Origin: Membranipora membranacea
Taxonomy: Eukaryota; Bryozoa; Gymnolaemata; Cheilostomatida; Membraniporidae
Assembly: GCA_914767715.1 (NCBI GenBank)
Contig: OU612068.1
Coordinates: 12,212,001 to 12,276,000 of the forward strand
Length of the DNA stretch: 64,000 nt
Direction: 5' to 3'
The notes beneath the pieces were generated by a model, which was not told the origin of the DNA, ran no database searches, and was given only the letters and a program-made list of their open reading frames with translations. Shown piece after piece: positions 1 to 17,300 of the stretch; within the stretch, counting starts at the first letter, position 1, and each line of letters begins with the position of its first letter. The position numbers and the translations under genes are program-made.

Positions 1-199
1 ATGGTTTCTGAGATAACATTGCAACATCCCTGAAGTGTCCGAGTATTAAGTTTTGAAATGGAACCAAAATCTAAATACACTAGAAATAAATGACTTGACA
101 TGGTTTTTCAAGCAAATACTGTGTTTAACGGATAAAATTTCTCAAGCTTTGTCAAATTCAGTAACCCGCTAAACAATGAGCCTGTTATACACTTCTTAC

Positions 200-3100
200 C
201 TGTGAACCTTATGCGGTCCATCTTGTTTCACATCAACAAACATAACAGCAGTAACAGTCTTTTTGCAGTTTGCCGCCATTTTGTCGGTGTGATCTCCACT
301 TTTAGATGAATTAGATAATTCTCTAGTTTGACGTGTAGGCGGCGTGCTAGCATCATCATGACTCTTCTTAGCATTGATGGCATCATGATCTCCAGACGAA
401 CAGCCGTCAGGGACATCTAGTTTACTGGCACAAGCTGTTGCAGCTGAGGTCAAAGAGACAGGGCTGGATTCGATGGCCGTTTTTGAAAGCGTCGGCAGAT
501 TATCTTTAGGACCACTCAACTTTGAACTTGATAAGGCCATGTGAGTATCAGAGACCTTAGTCGATGAAGGTCTTACAATTTTCTGTGGGGTCAAGCTACG
601 GCGTTTCTCTGATGAATGATCGCTCAAGCTTGGAAGTGTAGTAGAGCTTCTACTTTCATCGTCACTTGTGCTATCATTACTCTTAGATGAGGGTTTTGGA
701 TGGCGAGTCCTGTTGGCAGGCCGAGGTCTAGTCTCGACTTTCACAACAGGTGGACTAGCGTCTGTAGAATCCTCAGACTGTAAGTCATCATTAGGAAGAT
801 CGTCAGCAGTTGTTGAGTAATCGCTCATGGTTAACATTTCTGTACCAGCGTACTCAGTATCAGCAGTAGGTGATTGATTAAGTGCAGCTTCTCCAATGGT
901 CAGGGACTTCGGCCGATGCCCCTCTGTACTGTTTGATCTACACTCGCTTCTGGGTAAACTTCTAGATCTAGCACTACTTGACCCAATATCTAATAGCTGA
1001 CACTGGAACCTAGTAGGTTGTGGTCGATATTTCCCCTGGCCACTCCTCATCTTATTGATGTAGCTTGGAACTTTAAGATCAGTGTCCTTTTCTGGAGCAT
1101 TGTGTAACTGAAGAGCATCGAGTAGATCCATATCGGTTGCCTGCTTCCTATCAAAAGAAATGAACAGGTGCTTATTTATCAATGACAAAGATTTGAAACC
1201 TATGATGTACTGAATCGTCAGCTTTATTGGTAGGTTGCTGCTTATATTTTAGAAGATCAGTAGTCACCATTTTACCACAGTATTACGTACTTGGACTTAT
1301 TAGCCTTTGGAGTTGTGCGTTTGACACTGGTTGATGATTTCTTTTTGATTGGATAGATTTCTGAGGAAATTTTTCTCATCGCTGATATCCGTCTTGCATC
1401 TGAGTATTCTTTTCTTCTTTGTTGTCGTAGATATGGTTCCAAGTAGGCAGTATTCCCATCAACTGCAAACAAATGGAAATATCCCAAAACAATGTTTTAT
1501 CATCAGTTGAGTGAATTACAACAGTCATATTTCAGGTTGAAATTGCTGTAGGTGCATGCTGGAGCAGTTTGTGTATTTACAGGTAGGTTATCACCATCCA
1601 TGCCACATTTGAGCAATTACACCTAGTTAGTCATTGTGAGATCTATCCACAAATGAAAATGCTGCTAAATCCAAACTTAATTTTATTTAATTGAGGTTAT
1701 CTCATCCTCTATCTAGCTTGACAAAGATCGTGGACATAAATGATGCATATGAAACTGAGCCATGAATGTGAACAAGCTGAGTTTACGTAAAGGTAAGGTG
1801 AGGCAGAGTTTCAGAACAATTAAATTTTTACCACTGTATTGTAATCCTTACCTTCAGCATGATATACGGGTACTTCGTGATATTTCTTCTGCTCCTTTTG
1901 CTTTCTTCCCAACAAAGGACTAACACCACGCGGACGCCGAGGAGGAGATGTACTAAACTTCACATTATCAGTCTTTTTTCTAGCTACCTCTTTTAAAGGC
2001 TGAAAAAAAAGTGTAATGTATGTCATAGTCTAAAAAATCACTTCTGCGTAAGAGCCAGACTCATGTTTTTGTTAATGAGTGAACAACAGTAAAGTGGAAA
2101 TAAATGGTAAATAAATTGATTAGGGTTTGACATAGACTTAATAATAATTATTATTAAGTCTATGGGGTTTGATGTTAACTTGGGCATTTTTCTTTTCATC
2201 ATAATTTATTTGTTTGTATACATCATAGACTTTATTATCAAGTCTATGGTATACATACTTCATGTTCTTTCTAACTCATTTTCAGACAGTTGTCTTCAGA
2301 GTTACTCTCTTGTTCTCAACAAGAGAGTAACTCCTTGTCTAATAATCCAATATCTCTATGCTGTTATCGGTATTCCAAATAGATGAGGTGACGATAACCT
2401 AAACGGTTGGAAGAGAACAAAAGACTGGGGTATATGATATAACAAACCCTTAGGTAAGTCACGCCATAAGTGGTTGAACACAGTTTCTTTGCCTCGATCA
2501 TTGCCATGTTCTTTCTGTAATCTCTATGCTCCGGAATGTAGGCTTTGTACATAGCACTCAGATCTTTACGTGTGAATGGCTGGAAAAACAAAAGCTGCAT
2601 ACCGAGTCTGGGGGGAATTAGCAGAGTGTGAAGGAGTTTAGCTCAGTCATAAGGGTTTACCTGGCAGTAGTCTGAAGGGTCTGATTACAGTCTAGAAGGG
2701 GACTGGACTTGTCAATCAGCTAATTATGAGGATATGCGTAGTTCTGATATTATCACTTTCAGGAAAAAGGTTCTCATTGTAGGGATCTCAAAACCCAGTA
2801 AAATCATTAAGCTCTCAATAACCTCTAGGGCTTCACTCAGGGGTTTGAAATCTCAAGTTGCCCGCTACATTGTGAATAGCCTTATCATCATATTCTGTTT
2901 TGTATTTTTTTGGGAGGGTTATGAGACTGGGTCACATTATTGTACTCTCCTTTTTCATGTTTGTATAGAGTTTGCTCATTGAAATATCACTACAGACTGT
3001 CTACGTTTGGTCACATGAACTTTGAGATTCATAAGGCCCCAAAAAAAGAAGGAAAAAAGGGGCCTTTGAGATAAGGCTACCCTGTGAAATAATCTCACCC

Positions 3101-4190
3101 AAGTTTCTCTGTGATGTTTTGAATGACCATGTCCGATACTGTCGGTCCCTGATTCAGAGTCCACAGTGGGTCCACAACTCTCTCTTGAGGGTTTAACTGA
3201 TGGTTTAGCCTGCGATGCTGCCGGTTGTTTGTTAACATTCTTTCTGCTTTTGCTTATTTGCGGTGGCTGCGGCACCGGCAGACGGCTTCTCCTCTCAGCA
3301 CCTGCACCTCCGGAGGTGCGCTTGTCACTTGTCTTAGTATCGCCAGCTGGTTTTTTGACCTGGCTCGCTCTCCTGACATCACTTTGCTTTGTATCACCAT
3401 CTGGTTTTTTGACGTCTCTTGTTCTCCTGACATCACTGGTCTTTGTATCACTAGCTGGTTTTTTTAATTGGCTCGCTCGTCTGACATCACTTGTCTTTGT
3501 ATCACCAGCTGGTCTCCTGACATCGCTTGTCTTTGTATCACCGGCTGGTTTTTTGACTTGGCTCGCTCGTCTGAAATCACTTGTCTTTGTATCACTAGCT
3601 GGTTTTTTGACTTGGCTCGCTCGTCTGACATCACTTGTCTTTGTATCTCCAGCTGGTTTTCGGACGACGCTTATTCTCCTGGCATCATTTGTCTTTCTAT
3701 CAGCAGCTGGTTTTCTAACATCACTCGCTCTCCTGACATCACTTGTCTTTGTATCACTAGCTGGTTTTTTGACTTGGCTCGCTCTCCTGACATCACTTGA
3801 CTTTGTATCACCGGCTGGTTTTCTGACGTCGCTCGCTCTCTTGACATCACTTGTCTTTGTATCACTAGCTGGTTTTTTGACGTCGCTCGCTCGTCTGACA
3901 TCACTTGTTTTTGCATCACCAGCTGGTTTCCTGACATCGCTTGTCTTTGTATCACCGGCTGGTTTTTTGACGTCGCTTGCTCTCTTGACATCACTTGTCT
4001 TTGTATCACCAGCTGGTTTTTTGACGTCGCTCGCTCTCTTGACATCACTTGTCTTTGTATCACCAGCTGGTGTCCTGACATCGCTCGCTCGTCTCACAAC
4101 ACTGCGTTTGGTTCTGGGTGGAGTCGGGTTCATTGGAGCAGGAGATTCCGGTGGACGGGGGAGCAGTTTTGTAATCCAAGACGACTCCAT
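200..4190 (-). CDS. Unrecognised repeat-rich basic protein, 5 exons seen, 3' end off the left edge
   Basis: I do not recognise this protein. Exons in reading order are 4190-3099, 2579-2463, 1999-1852, 1462-1291 and 1147-200. All junction phases agree (0, 0, 1, 2), giving about 825 residues before the last visible donor at 199-198 (CACAG|GTAAG), after which the gene leaves the window. The start is the ATG at 4190 (MESSWITKLLPRPPESP). Exon 1 is mostly an 18-residue repeat with core KKPAGDTKTSDV. Exons 2-4 encode a less repetitive, strongly basic part (PFTRKDLSAMYKAY, then PYLRQQRRKEYSDARR). Exon 5 encodes a Ser/Thr/Pro-rich, probably disordered stretch. No signal peptide, membrane segment or catalytic motif is visible. 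The donor of exon 2 (GGC|GTGACT) is weak. A cytoskeletal or scaffold role is possible from composition alone but is only a guess. Confidence 0.72.
2131..2164. repeat. Perfect 34-bp palindrome with CATAGAC ends
   Basis: Starting CATAGACTTAATAATAATTA, the 34 bases equal their own reverse complement. It lies in an intron of the leftmost gene. A near copy with an interrupted centre (CATAGACTT...AAGTCTATG) follows at 2226-2250, and similar CATAGAC-ended hairpins occur elsewhere in the window. Confidence 0.85.
3330..4095 (-). repeat. 54-bp coding tandem repeat (about 15 units)
   Basis: Inside exon 1 of the left-edge gene a 54-bp unit is repeated head to tail. It encodes 18 residues of the form SDVKRASDVKKPAGDTKT. 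About 15 KPA-D-K cores can be counted, and a few units are shortened to about 10-12 residues, always in whole codons. Variation is mostly K/R exchanges, Gly/Ser in PAGD/PASD, and Ala/Thr changes. Because the unit is a multiple of three, frames on both strands stay open through the array. Confidence 0.93.
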
Positions 4191-4277
4191 TTCATGCTAT
4201 GAGAAGATAAAATTGTGTGATGAGAAGATATTTGAACCTAGCTAGAACTAGATAATTAAAAGATGGCTTAAAATACT

Positions 4278-4348
4278 AACCTTTATCATCATTGGTTCCA
4301 ATGAACATAAATGTTATATGTTTATTGGAACCAATGATGGTAAAGGTT
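4278..4348. mobile_element. Short foldback element (71 bp)
   Basis: The left arm AACCTTTATCATCATTGGTT is answered by the inverted right arm ending GATGGTAAAGGTT, with arms of about 30 bp around an AT-rich loop. It looks like a tiny MITE or the remains of one. No clear target duplication was found. Confidence 0.6.
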
Positions 4349-4434
4349 GGTCATAATAGCTACTTTTGGTGTTATCGTTTTGGATAACATATCAAAATAA
4401 AGTTGCATTCATATTATGCGAAACGGGGTGTTCA

Positions 4435-4559
4435 TAGTTTAAGTGCTTAAACGGTGCCGGGATAGCTGGTAGTAGCATTTCATTATCAACCACTTTGGGA
4501 AAGTGGTTGATAATGAAATGCCTCTACCAGCATCCCGCCACTGTTGAGCGCTTAAACTA
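4435..4559. mobile_element. 125-bp foldback MITE with 9-bp target duplication
   Basis: Nearly the whole element is an inverted repeat. It starts TAGTTTAAGTGCTTAAACGG and ends with the complement (CGCTTAAACTA). It is flanked by an exact 9-bp direct repeat GGGTGTTCA (4426-4434 and 4560-4568). A 9-bp duplication with long terminal inverted repeats is typical of Mutator-like (MULE) non-autonomous elements; that assignment is inference. A related element is nested at 43698-43951. Confidence 0.85.
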
Positions 4560-5844
4560 GGGTGTTCATGAAAAAGAGTAAAGTGTGGTCTATATGGCAA
4601 TCAATATGGTATTAATAGTCCAGGAGTATTAGATAAGAGGAAAAGTTAGTTGCTTACCTTAGTGGAGTTTTCAGGTTTCTCCTATGTTTTATTACATTTT
4701 CAGCACAGATGAACATAAGCCGTACGTACCAAAGTAAAATCGTGAGGTTTATAGTTTCTCATGGTGTGAACAAAATATTTTCGAACCCAACTAACTCATT
4801 GTTCACATATAGTCACAGACAAATCGATTGTTACATTGTTCCTATTTATTCAACCTGAATTTGATGAGAAAAAAATCATTGAATTTGAGAGCTTCCGGTG
4901 ACCCATCTCTATAATGTTGGAGAGCGATTCAGGAAAAGAGATTTGACTCATAGCCAAAGGGTTACAAAGGATCAGTCTAACCCGATTTGAGAGAAAATGA
5001 TAATAATTTTTTAACAATGAAACTGACATCTTGAATGATGTTCTGGCATACCATACACCAATTTTTCCCTCAGCAAAACCGCTTGGTGATGATGAAATTT
5101 CCTCCATCATATTTTAAGCAGCACCACATAATAAAAGCATCATTGGGAAAAGTATGGGAACTTTTTCAGCAAAGAGAGAGTCATCCTCCCATTAGAGATG
5201 CCGAGAGGAAAACATATTAAAGATAATAATTCATTCCTATTGATGCGTGCTAGGTGGTGTGTATGACCTCCAGACGTGGTATCCGTGACCCAACAGGACC
5301 TGGGATACAGGGGAGTAGCAAAGATGATCGAAAATCACTTTGCTCGAACAGTTAATCTAGATTTGGGAAATATTAATCCAAGAACTAATTAGTGTAGAGT
5401 TGCAAGCACATGAATGTATTGATATGATAGGAATAGATAGATAAGTATAGATAGAATGCTTGATTATTACTGTTGGATAAAATTAATAAATTAGCAACAG
5501 AGAAACAACAGGATAGATAGAGTAGTATCTAACAAATCAACAAAAATAAGCAGTGATCAATATTATATATTTATCTTTATCCCCCACCAACCCCCAACCC
5601 TGAGATCAACTATCTCAAAATCATGACTTATAAAATTGATTCTTCACGACCAAAGGATCTTTTAACGACGAGGTCTTAATGTGTCTTGTGTGATTTATCA
5701 ATGGTTTGACATGAATGCTCCAGAAATGGCACCGAAGCTGTAAATTCGGTCAAGACAATATGGATGTTGTGCCAACAAAAAGAATAAGCTTTTATGGCGT
5801 GATCGAAGACGTGTCCCATAATGAAATAATCAGAGTCCGTTGGA

Positions 5845-5850
5845 TTTATT
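5845..5850 (-). terminator. Candidate polyadenylation signal of UBA5
   Basis: TTTATT on the plus strand reads AATAAA on the gene strand, about 210 bp past the UBA5 stop codon. It is a plausible poly(A) signal, but such hexamers are common in AT-rich sequence. Confidence 0.4.
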
Positions 5851-6060
5851 CACATGTTTCAAGATGGAAAATGAAATAAATTCTTTATCTACGTCGAAAA
5901 ACATGATTGAAGTTTAATCCAATTATTGAATTATGGGACACTATTTTACATTCCCTGTAGAGACGCTGCAAAGCTACCCTCTATCCAAGCCTGTGTGTAG
6001 ATTCGTTAATCAGGTCCAAAGCTTCCGGAATCAATCTCCCGTGAGTTGGGATTAGATTTA

Positions 6061-11983
<5,923 letters not shown>

Positions 11984-12262
11984 TATCTGCAAACAAATAT
12001 GGTTTAATTTCCCTGTGCGCACTAGCCAACAATGAGTTGGCTCCGTCTGGTTGCAAGCCAAAACTACCGCAATATCCCATATATCCTATTTTAGTGATCG
12101 ATACTGGATAAGGAATAGTAGGGGTGGTAGGGTCCTAAGGACTAAATAGTAAAAAGTCATTCAGTCATTACAAAGTTGTGGGCCAGGAGTTTTTTCCGGT
12201 ATTGACTGCATAGTACATAGTAGGGAACAAGTAGAGGCATAACTATAGCAAGTAGCCTATGT

Positions 12263-12315
12263 GTTGGCTCTGATTGGTGGGTGGGGGGAGAACCACCATT
12301 CAGAGTCAATACTGG
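12263..12315. mobile_element. Small foldback element (TTGGCTCTGATTGG family)
   Basis: AGCCTATGTGTTGGCTCTGA is answered within about 25 bp by the inverted CAGAGTCAATACTGGCTAGG. The arm matches the better preserved element at 32641-32728. Confidence 0.6.
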
Positions 12316-12389
12316 CTAGGCATAACTATTAACATACTTCTTCAAGTACACCAGTCCAATAGGATTTTGCTCCCACCCCTCTGGGCCCT

Positions 12390-12500
12390 TGGACTTACAT
12401 GCCTTTATTTTGCCAATGTCCAGGATCAACCACCCCAAAAATACCATGGGGTGGTTGATACTGGACAATGGCAAAGTAAAGGGATGTAAGTTCCAGGGTC
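12390..12500. mobile_element. Foldback MITE upstream of UBA5
   Basis: TGGACTTACATGCCTTTATT runs into a near-perfect inverted repeat ending AAAGGGATGTAAGTTCCA. The arms are about 50 bp and include TCAACCACCCC and its complement. It is a typical non-autonomous foldback element. Confidence 0.8.
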
Positions 12501-14326
12501 CCTTGCTATTAGGCTGGCTACTGTGACCTATTTAGTTTTCAGGAGCCTTCCACTTCTACTATACTACCTACTACACTGAAACTAGATTTTCCTAAGATTT
12601 TGCCCATCTGCTACCAGAATCATCAACCAACCGAGGTGCCAACTCCTTAATTAAACCGTACAAACAACAGTTGAGTAAGTAAGAAAATTGAGTTACAACT
12701 GAATTGAATAATGATGATGAAATGAATATAAGAAAATCTGTCAATCCAATGTCTAGGTGTGTGTTGATAAACCGCAAGAAGCTTCCTAAGACAAATATAT
12801 TTTGTACAGGCAGGGTGTACCAGGTATTAAATACAATGATCAAATGGATGTAGGAGGCCTGCTGGGACAGAATCTTGGACATAACCTCCATGGCAGAATT
12901 ATTGTATTTCCTCTTAAAATTCTAATTTTCATGAGACGTGGATAAAAACTAGACTGTGAATCCCTACATAAGTGGGACTATACAGTCATACCCACTTATG
13001 TTTATATAGCTTTTAGGCTATATAAATTTAGATATTACTTGAGTCACTGTATAGAATAATTTGTATGATGAATCTTAATTTGCTGATCGTCCTAAAATTG
13101 TCCAATGAGAAAACTTGTAAAATACCAGCGCTGTAGCAACCAATAAGCAGTCTTATGGCATGGGAATTAGTGAATATCTTCTTTCAGTTTCTGCATATAC
13201 TTCATGCATAAACTTAGCCCCACTTGTATTGGTTCTTATTGAATGAATTCAGCATAGGGTAAAACCAGCTCTCAAAGGTGAGTGTAGTGTATCTGGGTAT
13301 AGAAAAAACAATTTATTATTATGGAATTGATACAGCAAATTGTACATGATTGTATTAAAGATGATATCTCCCTGTCTCCACATACATAGTAAAAATAAGA
13401 TAGTCGAATAAAATACATACATACATACAATCCTCATTCACCATGTATATAGATCTGAAAGTATATAAGTTTATCATCAGCAGGAATTTACCTGTTTACA
13501 TCTCACCCCTAAAAGCACCCTATACACTTACTTTAACTAAATACTCTACTAACTATAATATACCTGATAGATCTGCCAATATTATGCATGCAGTCAGCTG
13601 TATCTCAGATCTAAAATCATATGCTTATGACTGACTTAGTTACATAGAATTACTATCGGTTTCAGCTTTGTGAGATAACATACTGCCATGTCTGAAAATC
13701 TTAGCTTGCCGAAACAGGCAAAGTGTGTGGGTGGTAGTTGAAACTGCAAGAATGTATGAGGTTATAAACAATGCGCACCCATAATAGGGATGAGCAAGCA
13801 TGCCATGTTAGACCCCCCATCCGTATCTTAACCAAATTCAGTCTTTACTTACTTACTGGCCTCGGACATTCTTTGATCTATTGCTCTTAGATAAAATCCC
13901 TCGTTCTCGTTGTGTTTGGTCTGTACTGTTGATACATATGTGTAGGGAAAGTATCCATTGACAAATCATACCCGGAATGATCCATCTTACTGGTACTTAG
14001 ATTTTAGGCATCAGGGGATTATTGATTTTTGTGTCCAATCTTCATAAGGACAACATGTCTACCTGTGTTACGTAGGTTACATACATCTCGTGAGCCTAAC
14101 GAAACCTCCGGACTGTAATTGTATCCCCCTCAAATTAAAACAATGAATATCATGTTAGGAAAACCAAACTCAATCTCAAAACTCAGTCTGATACGGTATT
14201 CAAAGTTTCGAACCATGAGCTCAAATCCAGCAAGCTGAGTGAATATATACCTCCATCGATGGATTCTTTTAGATATGAGCTGGATTTATACTTCAGTTAT
14301 TTGATATATGACTGGAGAGTGACGCG

Positions 14327-17300
14327 ATGGGTGATAATTCTGAGGATCAGTTCACAGGTAAAGCTATTCATTAATTTTTCAATGATTTAAATTTTCGGAT
14401 TTTTACTGCTGCAGTGATTGGCACGGCTTTATAATTATCAGACAGATAATTTGCAATTTAGCAACATTCAATTAAGGCTGTGAACATACAAGCTTGCCTG
14501 GGGATTAATAACCCTTATTTGTATTGATAAATGAATTCCATTGTCTTTTACCTTAATCCTTCGCTGACATATAACAACAGTATAGCTATTTATAGCGTAA
14601 ACATGTTATGTCTGGAAATTGGATTATGCAAGTATTAAAATTAAATTGCAGCTAGTCGAGAAGAGCGATTGAAGTTGACCACCTCGGCGCTATTCGATAG
14701 TTTAGACAGATATGAAACCCAAGAATGCCTGTCTTATCTACAAAATCATTGGATGCTTAGTATCGATGACTATAAGATACCTACAGAACCCCCTAGTGGG
14801 CTTATCAGTCAGCTCACACCCCTCAAGTCTAGTCACTGTTGGATTCTGGTTAGTTAAGACTATTAGTAGCCATATCTCAAAGAACCCTATTATGATTTGA
14901 CAGACATAAAAGGGGACTTTGAGATAAAGCATGGATTTTTGGTTGTTTAAATTATAATGAAACTTCTGTCAGTGTCATTAAGTGTAGCAGCCATTCTTCA
15001 AACGGAGTTTATAGATTGAAAAACATGTTTGCTGTTAATATGAGAGTTTTAATTTTGGTGAACACTGACAAGACCACTTCACCATATATGTTATTTGGCA
15101 GTCCTGACCAACACACTGACTGACTGTTGTTATAAGATGTCTGTTTGTGTATGTTCTGCGCTTGTATTCTTTCACAAATAGATTTTTTCCCAGATCAATA
15201 ATCAAACCAATCTCCAATAGGTGCTGACGTCAGGTTCATTGAACTTGTCATTCTTCCCATTCAATAATCACTCATTTTATTTGTTGTTGTTCACCTAAGA
15301 TCTATAGAGATGGCCTTGTGTATTACAAAGACACTGTCATGATCGTAAACATATAATCACTTAGTTTGTATGTTTATATATTTGAATGTTTTTGGTCAAG
15401 ATACATGTGAGTTCTGGTCGCAGTATTACCCATGGTATAACACTTCTGTGCTACACATATAAAACAAAGAAATCTAGCCATAAAAACAGCCATATGGGGG
15501 ATATTTCATACACAGCAGAATGGTGTTAATATGTTTACGCATAATCTAACATGGTATGGATGAGATATGCTGCTGTATCACTATATGGCACTTAGTGTTG
15601 CCATTTCCGCCAAACCGCAGACAAGATCTGTAAGAGCAGGGCATATAAAAGCCCGCATCTGGCTCTTCAGTTATGTGGCATTCAACATGAACCACTAGAA
15701 GGGGATCAAAGAAAGTCTCAACTATTTTTTCCCAAATTACATCATGTCACATCAAAGCTGACGTCCTTCCCTTTATCTATATAGATTCCAGAAGAGGAAG
15801 GTTGTGAGAAATATGATTTCAAAGTCATCCATCAGATAATACGAGAGCTCACTATAGGGATATATGTACTGAATCAGGTACCGAGTATATCCCTGGAGGC
15901 TAACTTTGACTGTAGTACAAGTGTTCAGTTACCGCCTGCTTATATAGACACTAAGGTAGGTAATTATAAATCTGATATGGCTGCTATCTACACAGGCTAA
16001 AAATCGAGAACTCCGATAATTTTCTAACTTGTTGTTCATCGCTAGGATGATATTATGGTCACAGAGTAAGGATATATCCTTACTCTGTGATATGGTTATG
16101 CTCATTTTTTCAATGTCTTCTGGTGTGGTGCCAGATGAATTATGTCTTGTGATGTGGAGATTTTTTTGTATAACTGCTTATCCCACCATTGGTTGGAATG
16201 TAGGCTTCACTTAATAGCAAGCCTAAATACGTGAACCGTAGGCTTGGCTCACAAAATATTTTTTGGCAAAGATCTCATTGTCTTGAATCCCGATCTTGTC
16301 CATTAACAGAAATCTTTCAATTTACGCAGGTTGGGCAGTTGCTTACAAACATAGATTATATGATGAAATGTTTGTGGCATGGCTCATACATCCCTCGAGA
16401 AAAGAGACAGAAATTCACAGATAGGTGGCGAAAGAAGTTGGATGTAAACCCGGATACTGGCAGGGCTGAGTCTAAAACACCTCTAATAATGGATTTCCAT
16501 GGTGCAGGTAAGTACTTTCCGCTACTTACAGTAATTCTCGACATATAAAGTTCTCACAACAGCACAATTAAAAAATGTTTTTATTGCTGAAAGTCTTTGA
16601 ATCCTGGCTTCTAAATACAGATCATGCTGTGCCATAAAGCCAACACCTGTACAGGTTGTCCTGCTTTTTATTCTAGTTGAATGGCAAGTAATTAGTTTTA
16701 AACAGACACAGGTATAAAATCACCGTGATTGCTAAACTGACTTTCCTTCCTGTTGATATTGATATGGAGAGTATTGATCTCAGACAGTGTTCTATTCACT
16801 TGATCAGTACTCCTACAATGAAGAAAGTGATTAACTATGGTGCTGTCAGGAAATAATAAATATTCTGCTTACTATGTACACATACATGCTGTTGAAGGTC
16901 ATCACAGTATCAATATGCATGAGATTTTATTGATTTAAAGCTTGACTTTTACTTTCAAAAATGATTTTCAAGTATCCATCATGGCTTTCCAGCTATTATC
17001 AATCGGCCAAAGGCTTTGATTTTCTACTAGCTTCGTGTATTTGCAGTTTTAGAAACGTAACTGATTAATTATTTAATCCTGTTAAAGCCAGGGAATTTGA
17101 CTTTCAATTAACTCTCAACAAAGATACTAAACATTGGTAGTCATTGCTCTTGATACACCTGGGAAGTTTCTATTGCGTCAGAATTTTAAAAATTGTTAAC
17201 AAGTCCCTGTAACACCAAAACCTTAACCCAAATGAACAAGGTCCACATACTTGATATCATGAACTATTCACAGATAAAATAGGTGTAAGGTTCTAATAAT

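Larger units (their letters stand above)
4191..6060. other. Intergenic stretch between the repeat-protein gene and UBA5
   Basis: No convincing coding exon was seen. It should contain the promoter and 5' UTR of the leftmost gene (minus strand) and the 3' UTR of UBA5. It holds two foldback elements (4278-4348 and 4435-4559). The rest is AT-rich unique sequence with only short, unsupported open frames. Confidence 0.6.
11984..14326. promoter_or_regulatory. Shared upstream region between divergent UBA5 and ANKAR
   Basis: The start codons of UBA5 (minus) and ANKAR (plus) face away from each other across 2.3 kb. It must hold both 5' UTRs and promoters, but I see no clear TATA box or initiator. Two foldback elements occupy part of it (12263-12315 and 12390-12500). 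No convincing coding exon was seen. Confidence 0.5.

Noticed and set aside
2451-2463. Strong plus-strand donor-like TTAGGTAAGT
   Set aside because: It lies at the end of a minus-strand exon with consistent phase, and no plus-strand exon precedes it.
3166-4245. Long plus-strand open frame (359 codons) of hydrophobic repeats
   Set aside because: It is antisense to the 54-bp coding array. A repeat unit divisible by three keeps any open frame open; three frames are open here, and only the minus frame has splice sites and phase agreement with further exons.
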